Part shown: one piece after another, positions 1-7,074 of the stretch
How the letters are laid out: every line of letters begins with the position of its first letter
How positions within the stretch are numbered: position 1 is the first letter of the stretch
NCBI GenBank assembly: GCA_023091735.1
Contig: JALKBU010001426.1
Location: 1 to 11,203 of the forward strand
Direction of reading: 5' to 3'
Source: Trichomonas tenax
Taxonomy: Eukaryota; Parabasalia; Trichomonadida; Trichomonadidae
Length of the DNA: 11,203 nucleotides
Position numbers and translations under genes: made by a program
Notes under the pieces: model-generated
The model's database searches: none
What the model was told of the DNA's origin: nothing
The model's input: the letters and a program-made list of their open reading frames with translations, nothing else

Positions 1-640
1 AACATGAAATTAATCGATCATTCATATTTTATCATCATTATTATATCGAATCATTCATTCACATTTTATCATCATTATGATATGAAATCGATCATTCACA
101 ATTTATCATCATTATGATATTACATCAATCATTCACATTTTATCATTATTATATATAGTCATTCATTCATATTTTATCATCATTATTATATGGAATTAAT
201 CATTCACATTTTATCATCATTATATGAAATCAATCATTTACATTCAATCTCCATTATGATATAGAATGAATCATTCACAATTTATCATCATTATGATATT
301 ACATCAATCATTCACATTTTATCATCATTATGATACAGAACCAATCATTCACATTTTATCATCATTATTATATGAAATCATTCATTCATATTTTATCATC
401 ATTATGATATGGGATCATTCATTCATATTTTATCATCATTATTATATAGAATCATTCATTCACATTTTATCATCATTATGATATAGAATCAATCATTCAC
501 ATTTTATAATCATTATTATATATAATCATTCATTCACATTTTATAATCATTGTTATATATAATCATTCATTCACATTTTATCATCATTATAATATTACAT
601 CAATCATTCACATTTTATCATCATTATGATATGAAATTAA
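1..640. repeat. 37-bp minisatellite array, about 17 units
   Basis: The core ATTCACATTTTATCATCATT recurs through the whole stretch. Core starts at 20, 57, 94 and 131 are exactly 37 bp apart, and later units slip to 33-34 bp (131 to 165, 202 to 235). Units differ by point changes, such as CACATTTT against CATATTTT and GATAT against TATAT, so the array is old rather than freshly expanded. Because 37 is not a multiple of three, the His/Ile/Tyr-rich reading frame at 266-481 is a by-product. No inverted counterpart is seen at the right end, so this does not look like one arm of a terminal inverted repeat inside the window. Confidence 0.93.
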
Positions 641-1081
641 ACAATTTAATCTGATTATCATTATAATATAAATCCCTATTATCAATTGCAATCGAAATGA
701 AGTATCTCAAAATTGTGGAATATCTAAAATCTAAAGGAGCTAACTAATCCAATTAATATTTTATATTATTAAAAAAGAACTCGACTTTTCATAAATATTT
801 CTTATCTGAAACTGGGCACTCGTATAGCTAAATCAATATTTTATTATATTCATCTGTACTGATGTATATATTTCAAAAATTGGATATCGCAAAGGATGTG
901 AATATCATGACATAAGATGGATGAATCTAACATTTATTTGCATGGTTAGATTTTATAATACATATATACTCATGGTTTCACAACTTCATCATGGTTGTTC
1001 AATGCTATAAGATCAAAATAATATATCATTTTTAAATAAAGAATAAATTTATCAGCTAAGCAGCATTTTTAATTAAAAAAA
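641..1081. other. AT-rich stretch without a supported gene
   Basis: I find no open frame of useful length on either strand. Short peptides such as the 16-codon frame beginning with ATG near 697 and a 17-codon frame near 863 look partly coding-like but are too short to support. They could be remnants of a decayed gene. Nothing resembling a tRNA or rRNA is visible. Confidence 0.5.
1064..1071 (+). promoter_or_regulatory. Initiator-like CATTTTTA upstream of the small ORF
   Basis: CATTTTTA lies with its A 17 bases before the ATG at 1082. The same octamer, with its A 19 bases before the start codon, precedes both genes of the divergent pair at 6026-6048. T. vaginalis initiators centre on a CA dinucleotide (TCAYTW-type) with very short leaders, so this is a plausible start-site element, but the leading T of the consensus is absent. 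Confidence 0.35.
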
Positions 1082-1249
1082 ATGATTCAATGCATTTTTG
1101 TTAAATTTCGCTCCGAAAAAAAGTGTAAAAAATATTTCGGTGGATATTCACAGCAACAGTTACAATACATAACATATCAATTAAACCTATTTTTATCCTC
1201 ATCTGAATTATGGGACTTTTACAAACATGTTAATGGTCATGATAAATAA
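1082..1249 (+). CDS. Possible small hypothetical protein (55 aa)
   Basis: An ATG at 1082 opens a 55-codon frame ending in TAA at 1247-1249. The product starts MIQCIFVKFRSEKKCKKYFG and ends in a Trp/Phe/Tyr- and His-containing tail; it is basic near the N-terminus and mixed afterwards. I do not recognise a family. Support for coding is its balanced amino-acid make-up in very AT-rich DNA, an initiator-like CATTTTTA 17 bases upstream, and its position on the same strand just ahead of the broken gene at 1335. It could equally be the surviving end of a longer gene whose upstream part has decayed in 641-1081. There is no signal peptide or membrane segment. Confidence 0.4.
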   Translation: MIQCIFVKFRSEKKCKKYFGGYSQQQLQYITYQLNLFLSSSELWDFYKHVNGHDK

Positions 1250-1326
1250 TATATAGACTCAAATGAACAAGTATGTGCTATAATATAAAAATTATTTTTA
1301 AATTCGATATTATATTTTTTATTAGT

Positions 1327-1334
1327 TCATAAAT
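1327..1334 (+). promoter_or_regulatory. Initiator-like TCATAAAT next to a start codon
   Basis: TCATA begins at 1327; taking the A at 1329 as +1 gives a leader of only six bases before the ATG at 1335. This fits the TCA+1Y(T/A) initiator and the extremely short leaders known for T. vaginalis genes. It is one short match in AT-rich DNA, so it supports the upstream start choice rather than proving it. Confidence 0.4.
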
Positions 1335-2359
1335 ATGGAAAAATTTAATATATGGAATTTTAAGGGAATTGAAGACAACAGGAAACCAAGTGAATCTTCG
1401 GCGAAATAGTCAGGAGATAGTCAGGATATGTATGATTCATTAATTAATTTGATATTAAACCATAAGGTCGAAATGCAAAAAGTACCGTTAGCATCACATA
1501 TGGCAACTGCTCGACCATGGGCAGAAAAGAGAGGATTTAGAGCGCGGGAGGTAGATTTAGACCAAGACGGCACAAAAGAAACCATAATTTATAATAGAGC
1601 AGGAAAACGTTTATAATAAATGGGTATAAATTAAAAGCTTCAGATTACGCCATCAGAAACGCATATTATGGGGCACATAGTACAGCAGGAAAGAGAGCAG
1701 CAGAACCGATGAAACAATGGGCCATCGATTATGCATATGACATTAAGATAGATCCGAATAATCCATGGAGGCAGAGCATCTGAACAACTCCTGATGGTGC
1801 AATGTTAGAACGAACAGGTTATAAGATGCCAGTTAAGCCAAAGAAAATATTAAGCGTATTTTCTATATTCACGAAATTAATAACTCCAATTGTTAAAATT
1901 TATTGGGAACAGGTCGGCGCTCAGCATTTATTCGGACCACAGACTGGAGAAAATTCCGTTAAGTTAATCCGTAAAATTATATCACCGATTGTAATTTATA
2001 GAATGCTATTTATCCGTCTCGCTGAAAGACCGTATTATTTCACCCTCATAAATCATTTTGGAAGTGCTGCAACATATGAAACATTTAAACAAAATGTTAA
2101 AGATAATCCTAATAAATTCTAGACATTCTTTAGAACGAATTACTTGTCTGATGATTTGCTATATTTCAAAGAAACAAGGATAACACCATTAACTATAACT
2201 CATGCTTTCATTAATGGAGATTGTGATTGGGACGGATCAGACCCTCAGGATGTTATAATGTTTATAATTGGAACACAAAATATTAAGGATCCAAACTTGA
2301 CAGCAATTATTAAGGATGAAACCAAAGTGAAGATTTGCACTTCGTCGAAAAATGGCTAA
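1335..2359 (+). pseudogene. Broken gene for an unrecognised element-encoded protein (about 341 codons)
   Basis: The reading frame starts at ATG 1335 and runs to TAA 2357-2359 with four lesions: in-frame TAG at 1407-1409, loss of one base (net) near 1603-1609, in-frame TGA at 1781-1783 and in-frame TAG at 2120-2122. The open pieces read as one protein. Between 1428 and about 1780 there is a basic, aromatic-rich stretch (ATARPWAEKRGF) followed by VDLDQDGTKETIIY, an acidic loop resembling an EF-hand/dockerin Asp-rich turn. A hydrophobic helix-rich middle follows the 1802 Met, and a C-terminal piece has DCDWDGSDPQDV near its centre. I do not recognise the family; a structural or DNA-binding virion protein is possible but unproven. 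The stop is TAAA, matching the trichomonad polyadenylation signal. The next gene starts 76 bases downstream on the same strand. Confidence 0.75.
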
Positions 2360-2365
2360 AATTCA

Positions 2366-2390
2366 TTATTTTTCACTTTTAAAAAAATTA
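2366..2390 (+). repeat. 25-bp repeat, copy 1 (mate at 10736-10760)
   Basis: TTATTTTTCACTTTT followed by an A-run and ATTA occurs here and again at 10736-10760 with one mismatch in 25 positions. This copy lies just after the stop of the broken gene ending at 2359 and 46 bases before the HNH start. The other lies 49 bases before the polymerase start but points the opposite way relative to that gene. The role is unknown. Confidence 0.7.
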
Positions 2391-2435
2391 AGCTAATTTC
2401 TGAAAAATAAATTTTTTTATCTTTTATATAAAGAC

Positions 2436-2988
2436 ATGACATTCACAACACTTAACCAATTTCCAAATTACGAAATCGAAACAGAATTTCCTTATACAAT
2501 AAGAAGGAAATCTGACAATAAAATCGTTCATGACATTTACACGGCAGAAAGGTATGTATATGTGCATTGATGACAAAAGTAGATTAAAGCATAGAATTAT
2601 AGCAAAACAATTCATTCCAAATCCGGATAACTTGACGGAAATAGACCACATCAATCACTTGCGTAATGATAATCGATTGGAGAATCTCCGCTGGGTCAGC
2701 AGGAGTGAAAATTTAAAGAATAAATCATATTGTCGCTCGTGCGACTATGAATATGTAAATTCATTACCAGAAAATGCATGTGAAATACCAAATTATAATC
2801 ATCACGAGCTGGAGTTCTACTATTATTCCGAGACTACAGACCTATTCTATTTCTTCAATGGACTTAAGTATCGAATTTTACCAATTCACGATATTAGGGG
2901 AAATTTATTTGTTCGCGCAACAGACGTGAATGACGGAGTTGTTTCCATCATGTACTGCAAGTTCAAGCGCATGTATAATATTAATTAA
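2436..2988 (+). pseudogene. HNH endonuclease, trichomonad NUMOD4-like type, frameshifted
   Basis: The gene starts at ATG 2436 (MTFTTLNQFPNYEIE...) and changes frame once in the GT/AT-rich stretch 2555-2566, a net gain of one base or loss of two. It then continues to TAA 2986-2988, about 183 residues in all. The N-terminal segment resembles the short NUMOD4-like region that precedes HNH domains in many T. vaginalis proteins. The nuclease core follows: LKHRIIAKQFIPNP, then the EIDHIN motif with the catalytic-type Asp-His pair, then RNDNRLENLRWV, which supplies the metal-binding Asn of HNH. A single CxxC (CRSC) follows. Such enzymes cut DNA and often behave as homing or passenger genes. An apparent Met at 2530 is out of the original frame and is not the real start. 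Nuclease identity is well supported; activity of this copy is doubtful. Confidence 0.85.
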
Positions 2989-3083
2989 TCAATACGTACT
3001 TAAGGCATATGTGATATTTAATAAGTAGTTCAGTATATTTTTGCATGTATGCGTATTTGAATTCCACTCCTGAAGTTAGTAAA

Positions 3084-3131
3084 TAGAAATTGGCAGATCG
3101 AGTTCTAAAGCCCTCGCTCCGCCAATTTCTA
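3084..3131. repeat. Inverted repeat with 11-bp perfect arms
   Basis: TAGAAATTGGC (3084-3094) pairs perfectly with GCCAATTTCTA (3121-3131) around a 26-base loop. The loop includes CCCTCGCTCC, which recurs at 3218-3227. Its GC content is above the surroundings. It might be a dispersed palindromic repeat of the host or a 3'-end structure shared by the converging genes. Confidence 0.75.
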
Positions 3132-3400
3132 AAAGTGGTACCTTTACACGGAAAACTTAGTTTACAAGTCAAAAATAAAACTCCTGACTTTATAAAATGT
3201 AAAGCTCTTAAAAAGATCCCTCGCTCCTCTATAGGGGATTAAATTTTTCATTAATTTCAAAATCAGCGTTAATTTTTTATTTTAAATATATGATATAATT
3301 TATTTTATCATTAATGGTAGAATTTATGAAATCATGTCATGTAACACTAACAATTTCATTTATGTTAACATGTGTGACTTAAACTATGTCAAGGTGAAGA

Positions 3401-3414
3401 GGTGAGATCTCACC
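3401..3414. repeat. Perfect 14-bp palindrome GGTGAGATCTCACC
   Basis: GGTGAGATCTCACC equals its own reverse complement. It begins 43 bases beyond the stop of the minus-strand fibre gene. It could be a dimeric protein site or part of a 3'-end element; nothing else identifies it. Confidence 0.75.
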
Positions 3415-3457
3415 CGAAAACTCACATATGACAAAAATAATTTTAACATAAACTTAT

Positions 3458-5416
3458 TTAATAAACCCTATACCACGCGTAAACAGTCATGTATGGAGGC
3501 ATGTAATCAGCACCTGAACCAGTGTCGGCAGTGTTTCCGTAAACTGAATGAATGTGACTTCCTGCATGATCAATGATTAAACCCGTGTTGTATTCTCTGG
3601 GATCTGATGAAATATCATAACGTGAAATTGTTTCTTTTCCTCCGTTACCACATCTGTAATAACCTCTATTACTGATTAAATGAGTATGAGCTCCTGCCAT
3701 TGATGTTGTACCCGAAAAGTAATGATTGTGTGAAGGTAAGTTATTTACTGTAATTTTTTTACTTCCTCCCGTTTCTCTTGATGAATTAGTACAATATAAG
3801 AAACGATCGACTATTGGCTCCCATTCACCAAAACTGAATAACTGCCCAGGGTTTTGATTAAATATTGATGTGTAAATCGAACCAATGGGGTAAATCAAAT
3901 TAAATAATTCATGATTTTTAATACGAAATGTTTCATAAATGTTTAATTGTTTTACCCTGAGTTCATTAAAACTATCATGTGTGTGAATTTTGTCAGCTTT
4001 AGTATCAATTTTATTTACTGCTTCTGTCAAATCTAATGTTGACGCTTTATCATTTAATTTATTCTTAACGTCAATGATTCGGTTCTCTGTTTGTTCAATT
4101 CTTGACGATAATTCATGAGTGTTATAAGTCAAATCATCATTAACTGTTTGAATTTCTGTTTTGTCAGCTTTAATTTGTAATGAGTCATTAATTGTTTGCA
4201 CATCATCATTAACTTTTTGAATTTCTGTTTTGTCAGCTTTAGTATCAATTTTATTTACTGCTTCTGTCAAATCTAACATCGATACTTTATCATTTAATTT
4301 ATTCTTAACATCAATGATTTCTTGTTCAATTCTTGACGATAATTCATGAGTGTTATAATCTAATTGTTCCTTGTCGGCTTTATCATTCAGTGCATTCATA
4401 ACATCCACTAAATTTGAAGTTAAAGTGTCAGTTATGACTTTATCCGCCTTATTGATTAATGACTGTTGAACATCAATTATCTCATTATTGTTTTTAATTA
4501 TTATAGCCTTTGTCTGCAATCCGTCAGTGAATTCAGGAATAACATATGTAGGAGGTTCCGGTGCTATAATCGTTTCCGTTCCATCTTCATTTTTAATTGT
4601 TTCACCTTCTCTTCCTTCTTTCATAAAACCACTAATTTCATGAACCGTTAAGCGTTTGATGTTTTGATGTTCATGATTGACATCTGCTTTATTATTTAAT
4701 TCTGTCATTAAATCTTTATCATTAATATCTATTTCCTGAGTATATATTTTACCCACTTTTATATTTGTCTGTTCTTGTGTTTCTTCTAAAAATTCAGTGT
4801 CGTGATCATCGGGGTATTTCGTGAAAGATATTAGATTATCGTTGATTAAACATATCTGTCGTAATAATTCAGCAACTGTGAATGTAATAGTTAAATCATT
4901 ATTTCTTTCTGTACCTTCAAACGTTATATTATTATCTTTTATGACTTTATTAATATAATTTAATAACACACCGTAACGAGGATATAATTTATTAAATTTT
5001 TCAGCAATTGTTAGTTCATGTATTTCTTCTTCAGGTGTTTCGTTTTCATCAACAGCTCTTAATCTTACACTACGAGGTACTACATTAGCCCCAACATGTG
5101 ATAAATTCTGTAAAAACCATTGAACTCGTTGAAATAGACTTAAATGACTGTCCATAACCTGACCAGTTAGTGATTCAACACTTGATATTGCGTTCTGTGT
5201 TGCTCTGTTAGTTTCATTAACAAAAGTCGTGAATTGATTCAGTGCATTATTTGTGACGCCTATACTATCCTCTAAACCGTTAACGATTCCAGTCATTGTA
5301 TGTGTGAAATCATCAATTCTCTGAATCCACGTTGATAAGCTACTGAAAACATCATTACCCGTCGATATTGTATTTAACACAGCCCTTAACGTATCCAATC
5401 CTTCTGCTTTAGCCAT
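3458..5416 (-). CDS. Open segment of the fibre: coiled-coil shaft and collar tip (652 aa)
   Basis: This is the longest uninterrupted part, beginning at an internal Met (residue 205 of the whole protein). The frame actually stays open up to 5587, so this Met is not the natural start. The first 140 residues are amphipathic helix with few prolines. A mixed region follows, and then KADK-type repeats typical of phage fibre shafts (NKADK, TKADK, IKADK). The tip, coded by 3892-3458, opens with YPIGSIYTSIF and FGEWEPIVDRFLY. It contains three HxH motifs, SHNHY, AHTHL and SHIHS, at segment residues 563/565, 577/579 and 621/623, and ends MPPYMTVYAWYR. In T4-type long tail fibre tips HxH pairs bind iron; a similar use here is inference. 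Translation from the internal Met would lack the N-terminal anchor. Confidence 0.85.
   Translation of the reverse strand: MAKAEGLDTLRAVLNTISTGNDVFSSLSTWIQRIDDFTHTMTGIVNGLEDSIGVTNNALNQFTTFVNETNRATQNAISSVESLTGQVMDSHLSLFQRVQWFLQNLSHVGANVVPRSVRLRAVDENETPEEEIHELTIAEKFNKLYPRYGVLLNYINKVIKDNNITFEGTERNNDLTITFTVAELLRQICLINDNLISFTKYPDDHDTEFLEETQEQTNIKVGKIYTQEIDINDKDLMTELNNKADVNHEHQNIKRLTVHEISGFMKEGREGETIKNEDGTETIIAPEPPTYVIPEFTDGLQTKAIIIKNNNEIIDVQQSLINKADKVITDTLTSNLVDVMNALNDKADKEQLDYNTHELSSRIEQEIIDVKNKLNDKVSMLDLTEAVNKIDTKADKTEIQKVNDDVQTINDSLQIKADKTEIQTVNDDLTYNTHELSSRIEQTENRIIDVKNKLNDKASTLDLTEAVNKIDTKADKIHTHDSFNELRVKQLNIYETFRIKNHELFNLIYPIGSIYTSIFNQNPGQLFSFGEWEPIVDRFLYCTNSSRETGGSKKITVNNLPSHNHYFSGTTSMAGAHTHLISNRGYYRCGNGGKETISRYDISSDPREYNTGLIIDHAGSHIHSVYGNTADTGSGADYMPPYMTVYAWYRVY
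3988..4359 (-). repeat. Tandem internal duplication inside the fibre shaft
   Basis: 3988-4128 and 4228-4359 are near copies. The offset is 240 bp over the first part and then 231 bp, because of a 9-bp in-frame indel near 4081-4091. They encode two versions of a module running from YNTHELSSRIEQ to LDLTEAVNKIDTKADK. A shorter GAATTTCTGTTTTGTCAGCT repeat also occurs at 4149-4168 and 4219-4238. In-frame, module-wise growth of this sort changes shaft length, as seen in phage fibres. Confidence 0.85.
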
Positions 5417-6028
5417 AAATGCTGATAGTTTTGTTACTTGTAACTGTAATGCAGTAAATGAAGCTGCAGTGAGACCAGTATTTATTAAATCCCAGATCCA
5501 TCCTCTTGCGGAAGCCCCGTCTTCACCATCCTTACCATCTAATCCATCACGACCTGGTGGACCTCTATCACCTTTTTCTCCTTTCTCTCATCTTTCGCCT
5601 TTATCTCCTTTCAATTCTTCTTTATGTTCTTCATAATATTCCAAACTCATTAAATTTACATGTTCAGGTGACCCAGTAATTCCATCAATTATTTTATCGT
5701 TAATTTTTAATGGTTTTAATAATTCAATACTGTCAATTATTTTAAAATTTGTTGTCGCAAAATCAATAAGATATATGATTTCATTTAAGACTGCTATTAT
5801 TGAATAATCAACAGTAAAATCTCTGAATTCAATTGTCTCATTATTTATAAATGGAACAGATGCAATCGTTGTTTTTGGATCGAATGAATCATGTTGATCA
5901 AAATATATTCTTTTACTAGTTTTACCATCACTGATTATTAATGATTCACTGTCGAAAGTTAATCTATACTTTCCATAATATAGTGACTTACTTCTTTCAC
6001 TTTGATATGAATATTCATTAATGGACAT
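5417..6028 (-). CDS. N-terminal part of the fibre: globular base and collagen triplets
   Basis: The open piece from ATG 6028 gives 146 residues ending in GDKGER before the TGA at 5588-5590, and the same frame continues through more triplets (GEK, GDR, GPP, GRD, GLD, GKD, GED, GAS) to 5417 and beyond. The first 140 residues are beta-rich and end in a Glu/Lys-rich helix leading into the collagen stalk. No signal peptide or membrane helix is present, which agrees with assembly in the host cell rather than secretion. This end probably anchors the fibre to the capsid or to a partner such as the divergently coded 6046 product. Its exact fold is not recognised. Confidence 0.75.
5588..5590 (-). other. 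In-frame TGA at a collagen glycine position
   Basis: The stop sits exactly where the Gly-X-Y register requires glycine; both flanking triplets are intact and the frame is unchanged. A single GGA to TGA change explains it. Lesions elsewhere in the window use TAA and TAG too, so reassignment of TGA is unlikely. Confidence 0.85.
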
Positions 6029-6048
6029 TTTTAATAATAATAAAAATG
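6026..6048. promoter_or_regulatory. Divergent promoter: 23-bp near-palindrome bounded by two start codons
   Basis: The arms CATTTTTA (6026-6033) and TAAAAATG (6041-6048) are perfect reverse complements, and 10 of the 11 base pairs match over the whole 23 bp. The outer CAT is the fibre start codon on the minus strand and the outer ATG is the start of the plus-strand gene, leaving 17 bp between them. Each gene therefore sees CATTTTTA with its A 19 bases before its own ATG, an initiator-like arrangement. Plus-strand TCATTA at 6015-6020 is an alternative initiator inside the fibre coding region. Shared, balanced expression of the two genes is inferred. Confidence 0.6.
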
Positions 6049-6765
6049 TTGTATTATTTGAAATCTAATGATCCCAGTGATTACGGCACACTGAAATTTT
6101 CAGGGACTCCTATAGTAACAACGGAACAATTAATGTTTAGAATTAAAAACTTTTCAACCATTACATCATTTATTATTACAGACGAGACAGACTTTATGAA
6201 AATAAAAATAAATGAAATCATCCAAACATTCAATTTTAAAGAAAGGACTAGTTATGAAATCGAAACATTAGCGGAAGAATTGAATTTATTATTTGCTGGT
6301 GTTGTTACTGTTAAATTAAATGAAGCGTCAACACTTACATTTTCATCTCAAAATGATTGTGAAATCATTGATGTAAGCCATAGAGTCAAATTATTACTGG
6401 GTTTGTATTTCGAAAACTTCCCTTTAAAGTCAGTGAGGACAAAATATATATCTCCATCCGTTCCTTATCTTAATTATGGAAATAATTTATTCATTCGATC
6501 CAAAATATCGAATGTCGTTGGAATTAATATATCCATTAACATAGAGTATGTTTCCATATGTTATAACATTATTGGAATATTTATTCCTAATCTTCCTTTA
6601 ATCTTCAAAGATGCCGGAAATTATGTAAAAATAAATGCGTTTGACCTTTTGAATTTATCCTTTACATTAGTGGATTCATTCAATGTACCTATTAAACTGA
6701 AATCACCCATTAATCTAACGGTGGAAGTCATATATGGCTCAGAGAGCCCGGGACGAAGTCCTTGA
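6046..6765 (+). CDS. Putative penton-like minor capsid protein (239 aa), intact
   Basis: This is the only complete, lesion-free gene of substance in the window. The product is beta-strand-rich with few charged clusters. A recognisable middle section runs from KINEIIQTFNF and SYEIETLAEELN, through a beta-rich LTFSSQNDCEI section, to VKLLLGLYFENFPL, followed by LFIRSKISNVVG. This order (a peptide-loading 'Ei..la..LN' helix, beta strands, 'lLGl', then a strand containing 'irs.I.n') resembles minor capsid/penton single jelly-roll proteins of Polintons and related viruses. That is a judgement by eye on a divergent family, so function is tentative. No signal peptide or membrane helix is seen. It is divergent from the fibre gene and converges on the polymerase gene with 7 bp between stop codons. 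The C-terminal GSESPGRSP is coded by unusually GC-rich DNA and may be a replaced end. Confidence 0.5.
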   Translation: MLYYLKSNDPSDYGTLKFSGTPIVTTEQLMFRIKNFSTITSFIITDETDFMKIKINEIIQTFNFKERTSYEIETLAEELNLLFAGVVTVKLNEASTLTFSSQNDCEIIDVSHRVKLLLGLYFENFPLKSVRTKYISPSVPYLNYGNNLFIRSKISNVVGINISINIEYVSICYNIIGIFIPNLPLIFKDAGNYVKINAFDLLNLSFTLVDSFNVPIKLKSPINLTVEVIYGSESPGRSP

Positions 6766-6772
6766 GAAGGAT

Positions 6773-7006
6773 TTACTCAAATTTTAATTTCCTGATGAAT
6801 GTATGTTGTGTCTCTACGGTGAAATTAAATTTCTTTTGGAAGCAGGGATTATGACTCTTACATAAATCAAATTCTATTTCTTCACCCTCATATAAAGCTT
6901 TATATAATAACATTAATGAAAATTCACTGTCTTTATCATAAGTTCCGACGGAATAATGTAAATTTGTTTTTGGATCATATCTGCATTGCACAGCATCCGG
7001 AAACAT
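6773..7006 (-). pseudogene. Polymerase C-terminal piece
   Basis: The frame is open from about 7110 down to the stop at 6773, so the Met at 7006 is only an internal residue. It encodes the end of the thumb-type region: ELDEVAFHCRLKGVK, then EMFPDAV, and a closing LYEGEEIEFDLC and IRKLKFE, features typical of the C-terminus of Polinton polymerases. It joins the preceding piece after the missing base in the T-run at 7107-7111. Confidence 0.85.
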
Positions 7007-7074
7007 CTCATTTGCAGTAATGGTAATGACATCCTGCTTAACACCTTTTAATCTGCAGTGAAAAGCTACTTCAT

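Larger units (their letters stand above)
2989..3457. other. 469-bp gene-free gap with inverted repeats
   Basis: No gene is supported on either strand. A 63-codon minus-strand frame (3172 to 2981) crosses the hairpin at 3084-3131 and looks incidental. The gap holds that hairpin, a directly repeated CCCTCGCTCC (3111-3120 and 3218-3227) and a 14-bp perfect palindrome (3401-3414). It separates the convergent 3' ends of the HNH and fibre genes. Confidence 0.6.
3458..6028 (-). pseudogene. Collagen-like fibre with phage tail-collar tip; one internal stop
   Basis: The gene starts at 6028 and ends in TAAA at 3458-3460: 857 codons including one in-frame TGA at 5588-5590 (codon 147). The order is a globular N-terminus (residues 1-140), eleven Gly-X-Y triplets (141-173) whose third glycine is the TGA, a Trp/Ala-rich linker and helical shaft (about 174-700) with repeated NKADK motifs, and a C-terminal domain (about 713-856) resembling phage tail-collar/fibre tips. 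The layout of stalk plus trimeric shaft plus receptor-binding tip implies a virion spike for attachment to the host cell, in a Polinton presumably fixed at capsid vertices. GGA to TGA is the simplest cause of the stop because every other triplet keeps glycine. It diverges from the 6046 gene across 17 bp. The domain order is seen directly; the attachment role is inferred. Confidence 0.85.

Noticed and set aside
266..481. 71-codon plus-strand frame
   Set aside because: It lies wholly inside the minisatellite and its His/Ile/Tyr composition only reflects the repeat unit.
1..640. CRISPR-like array
   Set aside because: The repeats are contiguous 37-bp units without unique spacers, and the gene content is eukaryotic.
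2424..2654. 76-codon minus-strand frame
   Set aside because: Antisense to the HNH gene; Cys/Ile/Phe-rich with no family features.
2981..3172. 63-codon minus-strand frame
   Set aside because: It spans the hairpin and repeat region and ends inside the HNH gene; no support beyond being open.
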